A DNA stretch of 64,000 nucleotides from Micromonospora pattaloongensis (GCF_900107255.1 NZ_FNPH01000002.1:620001-684000); one strand, 5' to 3'; counted from the stretch's first letter, positions 1 through 8,265 are shown. Numbers and translations: made by a program. Notes: a model not told the origin generated them from the letters alone.

Positions 1-1185
1 CTCGTCCAGCGTGCTGAAGCGCGCCACCGGTGCGACCGGGCCGAAGACCTCCTGGGCGTACGCCGGCATCTCCGGCCGGACGTCGGCGAGCACGGTCGGG
101 CGGTAGAACAGCCCCTCGTAGGTGCCGCCGGCCGCGAGCAGCGCGCCGGCCTCGACGGTCCCGGTCACCAGCTCGTGGATCTTGTCGCGCTGTCGCTCGT
201 CGATGATCGGGCCGAGCGCCACCCGGCCGGTCGCCGGGTCGCCGACCGGCAGCCGCTCCGCCCGCTCGGCGAGCGCCGCCACGTACGCGTCGTAGACCGA
301 CTCGTGCACCAGGTGCCGGCCGGTGGTCATGCAGATCTGGCCCTGGTGGTTGAAGGAGCCGAACGCGCCGACCGAGGTGGCCCGCTCCACGTCGACGTCG
401 TCGAGGACGATCAGCGCGGAGTTGCCGCCGAGCTCGAGGTGCACCCGGGTCAGGTGCCGCGCCGCGAGCTCGCCGACCCGGCGGCCGGCGGCGGTGGAGC
501 CGGTGAACGAGACCACCCGCACGTGCGGGTCGGCGATCAGCGTCTCGCCGACGTCGGCGCCGCCGGGCAGCACCTGCAGGACGCCGGCCGGCAGCCCGGC
601 CTCTTCGAAGATCCGCGCCAGCGTGAGGCCGCCGCAGACGGCGGTGCGCGGGTCGGGCTTGAGGATCACGGAGTTGCCGAGCGCGAGGGCCGGCGCCACC
701 GACCGGATCGACAGGATCAGCGGGAAGTTGAACGGCGAGATCACCCCGACGACCCCGACCGGCACGCGCTGCGCCCAGCTCAGCCGCGGCTCCTGGCTGG
801 GCAACAGCTCGCCGTACGGGCGGGTGGGCAGCGCGGCCGCCTCGTAGCACTCCTGCGCCGCGACCCCGATCTCGAAGTCCGCCTTCGGCGCCAGCGAGCC
901 GGCCTCGCGGACGATCCACTCGCGCACCTCGGCGGCGTGCGCCTGCCACAGGTCTCCGGCCCGGCGCAGCACCGCGGCGCGCTCGGTCGGCGGCAGCGCC
1001 GCCCACTCCCGCTGCGCACGGGCGGCCTCGCCGGCCGCCGCGGTCACGTCGGCCGGCGACGCCATCCCGATCCGGCCGAGCTCCTTGCCGGTCGCCGGCT
1101 CGACGACGGCGCGCTCGCCGCCACCGCCGGTCGCCCACCCGGTACGGAAGATCCTGCCCTGCCAGGTCGACTCGTCGAGCAACAT
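1..1185 (-). CDS. Aromatic-type aldehyde dehydrogenase (benzaldehyde/vanillin dehydrogenase-like), 3' end outside window
   Basis: NAD(P)-dependent oxidation of an aldehyde to the acid. The 395 visible codons read without interruption from the ATG at 1185 to the window edge, so only the C-terminus is missing. Visible features are the oxyanion Asn in PFNF (N153), the cofactor motif FTGSTAAGR near 227-235, the general base E251 in LELGG and the nucleophile C285 in HQGQICMT. The FNHQGQICMTTGR context is what I remember from benzaldehyde and vanillin dehydrogenases; this subclass call is by memory. Its start lies one base after the stop of the ABC ATPase, so it is the last visible gene of the transporter operon. 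That suggests the operon imports an aromatic compound and feeds an acid into the protocatechuate genes next door. Confidence 0.82.
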   Translation of the reverse strand, partial: MLLDESTWQGRIFRTGWATGGGGERAVVEPATGKELGRIGMASPADVTAAAGEAARAQREWAALPPTERAAVLRRAGDLWQAHAAEVREWIVREAGSLAPKADFEIGVAAQECYEAAALPTRPYGELLPSQEPRLSWAQRVPVGVVGVISPFNFPLILSIRSVAPALALGNSVILKPDPRTAVCGGLTLARIFEEAGLPAGVLQVLPGGADVGETLIADPHVRVVSFTGSTAAGRRVGELAARHLTRVHLELGGNSALIVLDDVDVERATSVGAFGSFNHQGQICMTTGRHLVHESVYDAYVAALAERAERLPVGDPATGRVALGPIIDERQRDKIHELVTGTVEAGALLAAGGTYEGLFYRPTVLADVRPEMPAYAQEVFGPVAPVARFSTLDE

Positions 1186-1186
1186 G

Positions 1187-2020
1187 TCAGCTCCCCACCA
1201 CGGCCTTGTCGTCGGCGCCCTCCGCGGCGCACACCGCCTCGTCGACGGTCCCCGCCCCACGCTTGGCGGCCTGGATCTGCTCGTAGACGTGCCCGCGCAG
1301 CTCGGTGAAGCGCGGCAGCGCCCGGGTGTGCAGCTGGTCGCGCTCGTCGGGCAGGTCGATGGTGAGCTGCTCGCGCACCACCGTCGGCGAGGACGACAGG
1401 ATGATCACCTTCTGGCCGAGGTACACGGCCTCGTCGATGTCGTGCGTGACGAACAGGACCGTCACGCCGAGCTTGCGCCACAGGTCGCGGATCAGGTCCT
1501 CCAGGTCCGCGCGGGTCTGGGCGTCGACGGCCGCGAACGGCTCGTCCATCAACAGCACCTTCGGCTGGTACGCGACCGCGCGCGCGATCGCCACCCGCTG
1601 CTGCATGCCGCCCGAGAGCTGCCACGGGTACGCCGTGTGCGCGTCCGCCAGCCCGACCGCGGCCAGCGCCTCGTCCACCAGCCGCCGGCGCTCCGCCTTG
1701 GCGACCTTCTTCTGCTTGAGCGGCAACTCCACGTTGTCGCGCACGTTCATCCACGGGAAGAGGCTGCGGCCGTACTCCTGGAAGACCACGGCCATCCCCG
1801 GCGGCGGGCCGGTCACCGGCACCCCGTCGAGCCGGACCTCGCCGGCGGTCGGGGCGAGCAGCCCCGACATGCATTTGAGCAGCGTGGTCTTTCCGCAGCC
1901 GGACGGGCCGACCAGGCAGACCAGGTCACCGGACTCGATGGTGAACGTCAGGTCGCGCACCGCCTCCACCTGGCGTTGCCGTCCCTCGTACACCTTTTTC
2001 AGGCCCCGGACGTCGAGCAT
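1187..2020 (-). CDS. ABC transporter ATPase, NitT/TauT (SsuB/TauB) type
   Basis: ATP-hydrolysing subunit of an importer, 277 aa. All motifs are intact: Walker A GPSGCGKTT (38-46), Q-loop Q81, signature LSGGMQQR (135-142), Walker B VLLMDEP (155-161) and switch H193. The length and the IESGDLVCLVGPSGCGK region match the nitrate/sulfonate/taurine family. It lies 12 bases after the second permease and one base before the aldehyde dehydrogenase. The family covers sulfonates, nitrate and thiamine precursors, and in some rhodococci phthalate, so the substrate cannot be read from this subunit. A shared operator with the pca genes argues for an aromatic acid. Confidence 0.93.
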   Translation of the reverse strand: MLDVRGLKKVYEGRQRQVEAVRDLTFTIESGDLVCLVGPSGCGKTTLLKCMSGLLAPTAGEVRLDGVPVTGPPPGMAVVFQEYGRSLFPWMNVRDNVELPLKQKKVAKAERRRLVDEALAAVGLADAHTAYPWQLSGGMQQRVAIARAVAYQPKVLLMDEPFAAVDAQTRADLEDLIRDLWRKLGVTVLFVTHDIDEAVYLGQKVIILSSSPTVVREQLTIDLPDERDQLHTRALPRFTELRGHVYEQIQAAKRGAGTVDEAVCAAEGADDKAVVGS

Positions 2021-2032
2021 GACCGTTTCCTC

Positions 2033-2809
2033 TCAGGAGCCGCGCTGGGCGCGGCGAAGGCCGTGGTACCAGGCGAGCGCCCGGTTCTCCACGAAGCGGA
2101 AGACCATGGAGAGCAGGAAGCCGAGCAGGCCGAGCAGCAGGATGCCGCTCCACATCTCCGGAATGGCGAAGCTGCGCTGGGCCTCCACGATGGTGTAGCC
2201 CAGGCCGTTGCTGGCGGCGGTCATCTCGCTGATGACCATGAGGATGATGGCGATGGACAGCGCCTGGCGCATGCCGGCGACGATCTGCGGGCTCGCCGCG
2301 CGCAGCACCAGGTGCCGCAGCCGGGCGACGCCGGTCAGGCCGTACGAGCGGCAGGTGTCGGAGAGCACCTCGTCGACCGCCCGGACGCCCTCGACGGTGT
2401 TGAGCAGCACCGGCCAGAGCGAGCCGACCGCGATGACCACGATCTTCATCGTGTGGTCGATTCCGGCGAAGAGCATGATCACCGGAACCAGCACCGGCGG
2501 CGGGACCGCCCGGAAGAACTCCAGCACCGGTTCGAGCGTCGCGCGCACCGTGCGGGAGCTGCCGACCAGCACGCCGAGCGCGACGCCGACCAGGCACGCG
2601 ATCGCGTAGCCGACCGCGAGCCGCCACAGGCTCGGCCAGACGTCGGCCTGCAGCTTCTCGAGCGTCCAGAGCTGCCCGAACGTCTCCAGGATCGTGCGCA
2701 GGGGCGGGACGTAGAAGTTGTCGCTGTTCGCGGTGCTGACCCACCAGGCCGCGAAGAGCACCGCGGGCAGCCCGACGGCGTAGCCGACGCGCTTGACGAC
2801 CCCGGTCAT
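2033..2809 (-). CDS. ABC transporter permease, NitT/TauT type (second of two)
   Basis: Inner-membrane permease, 258 aa, with an N-terminal hydrophobic helix and about six predicted membrane spans. The EAA-like cytoplasmic loop falls around CRSYGLTGVARLRHLVLRA. The ATG overlaps the stop of the preceding permease by 4 bases (2806-2809), indicating translational coupling. It is a paralogue of that permease, so the membrane domain is a probable heterodimer served by one ATPase. Confidence 0.92.
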   Translation of the reverse strand: MTGVVKRVGYAVGLPAVLFAAWWVSTANSDNFYVPPLRTILETFGQLWTLEKLQADVWPSLWRLAVGYAIACLVGVALGVLVGSSRTVRATLEPVLEFFRAVPPPVLVPVIMLFAGIDHTMKIVVIAVGSLWPVLLNTVEGVRAVDEVLSDTCRSYGLTGVARLRHLVLRAASPQIVAGMRQALSIAIILMVISEMTAASNGLGYTIVEAQRSFAIPEMWSGILLLGLLGFLLSMVFRFVENRALAWYHGLRRAQRGS

Positions 2810-3663
2810 GCGATCACCTCACCGCGCACGGAGGAGTGCCAGGACAGGACGCGGCGCTCGGTGGCCCGGGCGATCAGGTTGATCGCCACCCCGAGCATCC
2901 CGGTCACCACGACCAGGGCGTACATCGCGGGCACGGCGTTGGAGGCCAGCGCCCGGGAGATCAGGGCACCCAGTCCGGGCGAGCCGATCACGAGCTGGGC
3001 GGTGATGGCCAGGACGAGCGCGACCGAGGCGGCGAGCCGCACGCCGGTCATCACGTACGGCAGGGCGGTCGGCCACATGACGTGCCGGATCCGCGCCCAG
3101 GTGCCGAGCCCGTAGCTGCGCGCGGTCTCGTCGGCGACCGGGTCGACGTCCTGCACGCCGTAGAGCACCTGCACCAGCACCTGCCAGAAGGACGCGTACA
3201 CGACCAGCAGCAGGGTGGACTGGATCTCGGTGCCGTAGAGCAGCACCGCCAGCGGGATCAGCGCGACCGACGGGATCGGTCGAAGGAACTCGATGGTGGA
3301 CGACGTGACCGACCGCAGCACCGGTACGGCGCCGATGAGCACGCCGACCACGATGCCGGCGACGACCGCGACGGCCAGCCCGATCGCCCACGCGACGAGG
3401 GTGTCGCCGAGCGCGCTCCAGAACTCCGCCTCGCCCAGCTGCTCGACCAGCGCCACCATGATGCGGCTGGTCGGCGGCAGGTAACGCGCGGAAACCAGGC
3501 CGGTGTGCGGCAGCACCTCGATCACCAGCAGCAGGCCGGCGAGACCGGCGAGGCCCAGCAGCGCGGTGCGCGGTCCACGCCGCGCGGCGGTCCCGCCCGC
3601 CGGCGGAACCGCGCCGGGACCGGTGGCACCGGTCCCGGCGTGGGTCACGTTCGTCATGGTCAC
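2806..3663 (-). CDS. ABC transporter permease, NitT/TauT type (first of two)
   Basis: Inner-membrane permease of up to 285 aa. The N-terminal 35 residues are Gly/Ala/Pro/Thr-rich, then a membrane helix starts at about residue 34. The EAA-type loop is near ETARSYGLGTWARIRHV. Two starts are possible: GTG 3663, which overlaps the substrate-binding protein stop as GTGA, or ATG 3657. I chose GTG because of that coupling. It pairs with the next permease to form the channel for the lipoprotein-delivered substrate. Confidence 0.91.
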   Translation of the reverse strand: MTMTNVTHAGTGATGPGAVPPAGGTAARRGPRTALLGLAGLAGLLLVIEVLPHTGLVSARYLPPTSRIMVALVEQLGEAEFWSALGDTLVAWAIGLAVAVVAGIVVGVLIGAVPVLRSVTSSTIEFLRPIPSVALIPLAVLLYGTEIQSTLLLVVYASFWQVLVQVLYGVQDVDPVADETARSYGLGTWARIRHVMWPTALPYVMTGVRLAASVALVLAITAQLVIGSPGLGALISRALASNAVPAMYALVVVTGMLGVAINLIARATERRVLSWHSSVRGEVIA

Positions 3664-4625
3664 GACTGCGGCAGCAGCTGGTTGAGGTCCGGGGCCTTGG
3701 TGAAGACACCGTCAGCCTGGCCCAGCTTGGCCAGCTGCTCGATCGAGGCCCGGTTGATGTCGGTCGGCCACATCGGCAGCGTCATCTGGTCGAGGATGAC
3801 CTGGTCGATGTCGGTGTAGGTCTTCAGCACCGCGCGCACCTCGTCGGGGTGGGCGTTGGCGTACGACAGCGACTCGGCCATCGCCTCGGAGAACTTCTTG
3901 ACCATGTCCGGGTTCTCCTGGGCCAGCTTCGTGCTGGTGAAGTAGACCGCGACGGTCAGGTCCGGGGCGGCGTCGACGTAGTTCCACGCCACGACCCGCG
4001 CGCCGGCGTCCTTGGCCACCGAGAGCGAGGGCTCGACGACCCAGGCCGCGTCGACCTGGCCCTTGTCCACCGCGGCCGGCATCTGCGCGAACGGCATCTC
4101 GACGAACGTGATGCCGCTCGGGTCGCCGCCGGCCTTGCGGACCGACTCCCGCACGGTGGTGTCGCCGATGTTCTTCTGGGTGTTGACCGCCACCTTCTTG
4201 CCGGCGAGGTCCTTCGCGTTCTTGATCGGGCTGTTCGCCTTGACCACGACGCCGCCGAAGTCCGCGCCGGTCTTGCCGGTGGAGGCGACGCCGTTGGCGA
4301 CGGCCTTGATCGGCACGCCCTTGCTCTGGGCCACCATCAGCGAGGTCACGTTGCTGAAGCCGAACTGGAACTGGCCGCTGACCACGCCGGGCACGATCGC
4401 CGCGCCGCCCTGGCCGCTCTCCATCGTCAGGTTGATGCCGCGGGTGGCGAAGAAGCCCTTCTCCTTGCCGAGGTAGATCGGCGCGACGTCAACGATCGGG
4501 ATGACGCCGACCTTGACCGCGGTGACGCCTCCGCTGCTCGCCTCGTCGTCGGACGAGCCGCCACCGCAGGCCGCTGTCAGCAGCAGCGCGGTTGCCGCGG
4601 TGAGGGCGACGAGAGACCGTCGCAT
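3660..4625 (-). CDS. ABC transporter substrate-binding lipoprotein, NMT1/SsuA-like
   Basis: Extracytoplasmic receptor, 321 aa. The ATG at 4625 is preceded by a perfect AGGAGG three bases upstream. It begins a lipoprotein signal peptide with basic residues 2-3, a hydrophobic core and the lipobox LTAAC with C20 as the lipidated cysteine, followed by a Gly/Ser linker. An open frame extends 40 codons upstream but lacks signal-peptide character. The mature part has the NMT1/THI5-like fold pattern: GVIPIVDVAPIYLGKEKGFF, then VAVNTQKN, then AWVVEPS. It is first in the operon, with the putative PcaR operator at 4667-4692 upstream. Confidence 0.93.
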   Translation of the reverse strand: MRRSLVALTAATALLLTAACGGGSSDDEASSGGVTAVKVGVIPIVDVAPIYLGKEKGFFATRGINLTMESGQGGAAIVPGVVSGQFQFGFSNVTSLMVAQSKGVPIKAVANGVASTGKTGADFGGVVVKANSPIKNAKDLAGKKVAVNTQKNIGDTTVRESVRKAGGDPSGITFVEMPFAQMPAAVDKGQVDAAWVVEPSLSVAKDAGARVVAWNYVDAAPDLTVAVYFTSTKLAQENPDMVKKFSEAMAESLSYANAHPDEVRAVLKTYTDIDQVILDQMTLPMWPTDINRASIEQLAKLGQADGVFTKAPDLNQLLPQS

Positions 4626-4666
4626 GGGACCTCCTGAGTGGGTGGTGGTGGTGGTCGTGCTGAATT

Positions 4667-4692
4667 GTTCGCGTACCGAACGGTGGTTCTCA
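4667..4692 (+). promoter_or_regulatory. Putative PcaR (IclR-type) three-repeat operator, transporter side
   Basis: GTTCG (4667-4671), five bases, CGAAC (4677-4681), four bases, GTTCTCA (4686-4692). All 17 specified bases recur with the same spacing at 5217-5242. A palindrome plus a third direct repeat is the operator layout described for the IclR-family aromatic regulators PcaU and PobR. It lies 41 bases upstream of the lipoprotein start, between gene and likely promoter. Confidence 0.6.
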
Positions 4693-5030
4693 TGATGAAC
4701 GTACGACGTGGCCTGGCTCACGTCAACGTCACACGTCTGAAACAACTACGGGCGGCAGCGACGAACGGATCGGCCGACCGCGTCGACCGGGCGAGGACGG
4801 TGGCGACCCGGGGCGGACTCCGGGCGCGCATCCCGGCGATCGGCGGGGTTTCGGCGATCCGGTTCCAGCACGAGGGGCACCATAAAGGAACGCGGTTAAG
4901 CGGTCATTGCCGGCGGTGGAAGTGGGCGCCACCCTCCCCCCGCGCGCCGCCCCCGACACTCGGGCGAGCCACCATCCGCCCTGGTCGAACCCGCCTAACC
5001 GGCGAGCCAGGTAACCCGAATACGGTTCGT

Positions 5031-5053
5031 ATCGTTATCGGACCGATATCGAT
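5031..5053. promoter_or_regulatory. 23-base palindrome, unknown regulator site
   Basis: A near-perfect palindrome: core TATCGGACCGATA (5036-5048), one mismatched pair at 5035/5049, then ATCG/CGAT outer arms. A second small inverted repeat, ATACG-GTT-CGTAT, lies just upstream at 5020-5032. The size and symmetry suit a TetR-, GntR- or LacI-type dimer. It is distinct from the GTTCG/CGAAC repeats. Confidence 0.45.
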
Positions 5054-5216
5054 GACCGCCGTCCACGAAACGGCAATCTCGGACTTTCCCGTAATCGACG
5101 GATCCAACCCGGCAGTCGGCGGCGAACCCGTCGTCGGGACCCGCCCGGCGGTCAGTCCGCGAACCACCGCCGGCGTCGGCACCGGACGTTGACACGCCTC
5201 CCAACCCGCCCGTAAC

Positions 5217-5242
5217 GTTCGGCTGGCGAACTTTTGTTCTCA
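5217..5242 (+). promoter_or_regulatory. Putative PcaR (IclR-type) three-repeat operator, pca side
   Basis: GTTCG (5217-5221), five bases, CGAAC (5227-5231), TTTT, then GTTCTCA (5236-5242), ending 13 bases before the first pca start codon. It matches 4667-4692 in all fixed positions and spacings. Its closeness to the start codon means it overlaps the transcription start or 5' leader. That would favour repression if it acts directly on this promoter. Confidence 0.62.
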
Positions 5243-5255
5243 AGACGCACCAGGG

Positions 5256-6089
5256 ATGGGGCAGATGGGTGTGATCACCTCACTCGCGGACGCGATCGCG
5301 GAGCTGGTGCACGACGGGGACACCGTCGCTCTGGAAGGCTTCACGCACCTGATTCCGGTGGCCGCCGGGCACGAGATCATCCGGCAGGGCCGTCGCGACC
5401 TGACGCTCGTCCGGATGACCCCGGACATCGTCTACGACCAGCTCATCGGCGCCGGCTGCGCGCGCAAGCTGATCTTCTCCTGGGCGGGCAACCCCGGCGT
5501 CGGCTCCCTGCACCGCTTCCGCGACGCCGTGCAGCACGGATGGCCGACGCCGCTGGAGATCGAGGAGCACAGCCACGCCGGAATGGCCAACCGGTACGTG
5601 GCCGGCGCGGCCGGGCTCCCCTTCGCCGTACTGCGCGGCTACCGCGGCACCGACCTCGTCGCGCAGACCCCGACGATCGCGCCGATCACCTGCCCGTTCA
5701 CCGGCGAGGTGCTCACCGCCGTGCCGGCGCTCACCCCCGACGTGGGCATCGTCCACGCCCAGCGCGCCGACCGGGCCGGCAACGTGCAGCTGTGGGGCAT
5801 CACCGGCGTGCAGAAGGAGACGGTGCTCGCGTCCCGGCGCTCGCTCGTCACGGTCGAGGAGATCGTCGACGAGCTCGAACCGCGGCCGGGCGCGGTCGTG
5901 CTGCCCTCCTGGACAGTCACCCGGATCGCGGAGGTTCCCGGCGGCGCACATCCGTCGTACGCGATGGGCTACAGCGAGCGGGACAACGACTACTACCAGG
6001 CCTGGGACACGATCAGCCGGGACCGGGCGGCGTTCACCGCCTGGCTCGGCGAGCACGTGCTGGGCCGCAGCGTCGAGGAGGCGTCATGA
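5256..6089 (+). CDS. pcaI: 3-oxoadipate CoA-transferase subunit A (CatI/PcaI, glutaconate CoA-transferase type)
   Basis: Alpha subunit, 277 aa, of the enzyme moving CoA from succinyl-CoA to 3-oxoadipate, the penultimate step of the beta-ketoadipate pathway. The sequence has the CoA_trans pattern (HDGDTVALEGFTHLIP, then RAGNVQLWG). Its length fits the glutaconate-CoA-transferase-like CatI branch rather than the shorter classical PcaI. The ATG at 5256 has a G-rich leader; an ATG three codons later is also possible. It is first in an eight-gene + strand cluster whose operator ends 13 bases upstream. IpdA-type steroid enzymes are relatives, but the pca context decides the call. Confidence 0.87.
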   Translation: MGQMGVITSLADAIAELVHDGDTVALEGFTHLIPVAAGHEIIRQGRRDLTLVRMTPDIVYDQLIGAGCARKLIFSWAGNPGVGSLHRFRDAVQHGWPTPLEIEEHSHAGMANRYVAGAAGLPFAVLRGYRGTDLVAQTPTIAPITCPFTGEVLTAVPALTPDVGIVHAQRADRAGNVQLWGITGVQKETVLASRRSLVTVEEIVDELEPRPGAVVLPSWTVTRIAEVPGGAHPSYAMGYSERDNDYYQAWDTISRDRAAFTAWLGEHVLGRSVEEAS

Positions 6090-6862
6090 CCGCACAGGCC
6101 ACGCCGACGCCGGCCGGCGTCGCGGACTGGTCGTCCGACGAGATGATGACGATCGAGGCGGCCCGCGCGCTGCGCGACGGCACCCGCTGCTTCGTCGGCA
6201 TCGGCCGGCCCAGCACCGCGGCGAACCTGGCCCGCCGCACCCACGCCCCGAACCTCGTGCTGATCTACGAGTCCGGCACGATCGGCGCCAAGCCGGGTCG
6301 GCTGCCGCTGTCGATCGGCGACGGCGTCCTCGCCGAGACCGCCGACGCGGTCGTCTCGGTGCCGGAGATCTTCAACTACTGGCTGCAGCCGGGCCGCATC
6401 GACGTCGGCTTCCTCGGCGCGGCCCAGCTCGACCGGTACGGCAACATCAACACGACGGTCATCGGCGACGACTACGCCGACCCGAAGGTCCGGCTCCCCG
6501 GGGCCGGCGGCGCTCCGGAGATCGCCGCATCGTGCCGCGAGGTCATCGTGATCGTGCAGCACAGCCGGCGGGCCTTCGTGGACCGGGTGGACTTCGTGAC
6601 CTCGGTCGGTTACGGCTCCGGCGCCGGCGACCGCGAACGGCTCGGCCTCACCGGCCGGGGGCCGGTCCGGGTCATCACCGACCTCGGGGTGCTGGAGCCG
6701 GACCCCGACACCGACGAGCTGATCCTCACCCGGGTGCACCCCGGCGTCGAGCCGGAACAGGTGCGCGCCGCGACCGGCTGGCACCTGGCGTTCGCCCCCG
6801 ATCTGGCCACGACCGCACCGCCCACCGCGGAAGAGCTCGCGGCGCTGCGTGACCTGCGATAG
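6086..6862 (+). CDS. pcaJ: 3-oxoadipate CoA-transferase subunit B (CatJ/PcaJ)
   Basis: Beta subunit, 258 aa, carrying the catalytic glutamate: E62 in YESGTIGAKP corresponds to the ESG glutamate of glutaconate CoA-transferase beta subunits. The ATG overlaps the alpha-subunit stop as ATGA (6086-6089), so the two chains are coupled and probably made in equal amounts. The next gene follows after a 39-base gap containing AGGAGGGACC, the clearest internal ribosome site in the operon. Confidence 0.87.
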   Translation: MTAQATPTPAGVADWSSDEMMTIEAARALRDGTRCFVGIGRPSTAANLARRTHAPNLVLIYESGTIGAKPGRLPLSIGDGVLAETADAVVSVPEIFNYWLQPGRIDVGFLGAAQLDRYGNINTTVIGDDYADPKVRLPGAGGAPEIAASCREVIVIVQHSRRAFVDRVDFVTSVGYGSGAGDRERLGLTGRGPVRVITDLGVLEPDPDTDELILTRVHPGVEPEQVRAATGWHLAFAPDLATTAPPTAEELAALRDLR

Positions 6863-6901
6863 CCGAACCGGCAAGCTTGAGCCGACAGGAGGGACCGGAG
6901 C

Positions 6902-7654
6902 ATGACCCAGACTTCCGACGCGCCCACCGGCGACGTCACCGGCGGTGGCCTGGTGCTGCCGCGGTACCGCCGCGACGAGCCCGGCACCCACCCGCCGCTG
7001 CTCTCGCCGGGGTACGGCTCCACCGCGCTGCGCGCCCCCCAGCAGCAGCCGCTTCTCCTGCCGCAGACGCTCACCGAGATCACCGGTCCGGTCCTCGGCG
7101 AGGGGCGGGTCACCGCCGCGGACGCCGACCTGACGCAGTACTCGGGCGGCACGGCGCAGGGGCAGCGCATCGTCGTGCACGGCCGGGTGCTGGACAGCGA
7201 CGGCCGGCCGGTGCCGAACACGCTGGTCGAGGTCTGGCAGGCCAACGCCGGCGGGCGCTACCTGCACAAATGGGACCAGCACGACATCCCGCTCGACCCG
7301 CACTTCTCCGGCGTGGGGCGGACGATGACGGATTCGCTCGGGCGCTACCGGTTCGTCACCATCAAGCCCGGCGCGTACCCGTGGCGCAACCACTTCAACG
7401 CGTGGCGCCCCGCGCACATCCACTTCTCCCTCTTCGGCCGCGCGTTCACGCAACGCCTGGTCACCCAGATGTACTTCCCGGACGATCCGCTGTTCCCGTA
7501 CGACCCGATCTTCAACTCCATTCCGGACGCCGCCGCCCGGCAGCGGCTGATCGCCCGCTTCGACCTGGAGAACACGGTCGAGGAGTGGGCGCTGGGCTTC
7601 GAGTTCGACATCGTGCTGCGCGGTCGCGAGGCCACGCCCATGGAGGAATCGTGA
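6902..7654 (+). CDS. pcaH: Protocatechuate 3,4-dioxygenase beta subunit
   Basis: Iron-bearing subunit, 250 aa, of the intradiol dioxygenase that cleaves protocatechuate to 3-carboxy-cis,cis-muconate. The four ferric ligands are visible: Y120 (NAGGRY), Y159 (PGAYPW), and H172 and H174 in RPAHIHFS. The N-terminal 60 residues are the usual PcaH extension (RRDEPGTHPPLLSPGYGST). It has a strong AGGAGG ribosome site and overlaps pcaG by GTGA. Confidence 0.96.
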   Translation: MTQTSDAPTGDVTGGGLVLPRYRRDEPGTHPPLLSPGYGSTALRAPQQQPLLLPQTLTEITGPVLGEGRVTAADADLTQYSGGTAQGQRIVVHGRVLDSDGRPVPNTLVEVWQANAGGRYLHKWDQHDIPLDPHFSGVGRTMTDSLGRYRFVTIKPGAYPWRNHFNAWRPAHIHFSLFGRAFTQRLVTQMYFPDDPLFPYDPIFNSIPDAAARQRLIARFDLENTVEEWALGFEFDIVLRGREATPMEES

Positions 7655-8265
7655 CCGAGGAAATCGACATCCTGGCCGGTGACGAAATCCTGGCCGGCGC
7701 CGTCGTGCCCCAGCAGCTCGGCGTGACGCCGTCGCAGACGGTCGGGCCGTACCTCGCGGTCGGCCTGCCCTGGCCCGACGGCCCGTTCGTCGTCGCCGAG
7801 GGCACGCCGGGGGCGATCTGGCTGCGCGGCCGGGTCACCGACGGCAACGGCGATTCGGTGATCGACGGCCTCGTCGAGACCTGGCAGGCCGACCCGGACG
7901 GCCGCTTCGACCACCCGGACGACCCGCGCGGCGCGGTCTCCGGCTTCCGCGGTTTCGGCCGCTGCCCGACCGACGACGCCGGCGAGTACGCGATCCTGAC
8001 CCGCAAGCCCGGCCCGGTCCCCGGCCCCGACGGCGCCCCGCAGGCGCCGCACGTCGACGTCTCGGTGCTGGCCCGCGGCCTGCTGCACCGCGTGGTCACC
8101 CGGATCTACTTCGCCGACGAGGCGGCCGCGAACGCCGCCGACCCGGTGCTGAACGACGTACCCGAGCAGCGGCGGGCGACGCTGATCGCGACGCCGGACG
8201 GCGACGGCTACCGGTTCGACATCCGGTTGCGGGGAGACGGCGAAACCGTCTTCTTCGATGTCTGA
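7651..8265 (+). CDS. pcaG: Protocatechuate 3,4-dioxygenase alpha subunit
   Basis: Non-catalytic partner of PcaH, 204 aa, starting at GTG 7651, whose GTGA overlaps the pcaH stop. It keeps the intradiol dioxygenase fold (TPSQTVGPYLAVGL near the N-terminus, ETWQADPDGRF, then HRVVTRIYF) but lacks the Tyr/Tyr/His/His iron set, as expected for alpha subunits. The open frame extends far upstream through pcaH and that part is not coding. Its last eight bases overlap the start of pcaB. Confidence 0.95.
   Translation: MTEEIDILAGDEILAGAVVPQQLGVTPSQTVGPYLAVGLPWPDGPFVVAEGTPGAIWLRGRVTDGNGDSVIDGLVETWQADPDGRFDHPDDPRGAVSGFRGFGRCPTDDAGEYAILTRKPGPVPGPDGAPQAPHVDVSVLARGLLHRVVTRIYFADEAAANAADPVLNDVPEQRRATLIATPDGDGYRFDIRLRGDGETVFFDV

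Larger units (their letters stand above)
4626..5255. other. Divergent control region between transporter and pca operons
   Basis: This is 630 bases without a convincing gene. The open frames here have no ribosome site or recognisable product. The stretch is less GC-rich than its surroundings and contains three inverted-repeat structures, annotated separately: two copies of a three-repeat operator, one near each end, and a central 23-base palindrome. A region this long between divergent operons fits two promoters plus at least two kinds of regulator site. Confidence 0.7.

Noticed and set aside
1085-3115. A 676-codon open frame on the plus strand
   Set aside because: Antisense to the ABC ATPase and permeases, whose motifs are intact; composition is typical of shadow translation.
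1187-4625. Taurine/alkanesulfonate transporter (tauABC/ssuABC)
   Set aside because: No dioxygenase or FMN monooxygenase partner is present, and the promoter shares an operator with the protocatechuate genes. Kept only as a family-level call.
4904-5182. A 92-codon minus-strand frame in the pca control region
   Set aside because: No ribosome site or family resemblance; it spans the 23-base palindrome, so the region is more likely regulatory.
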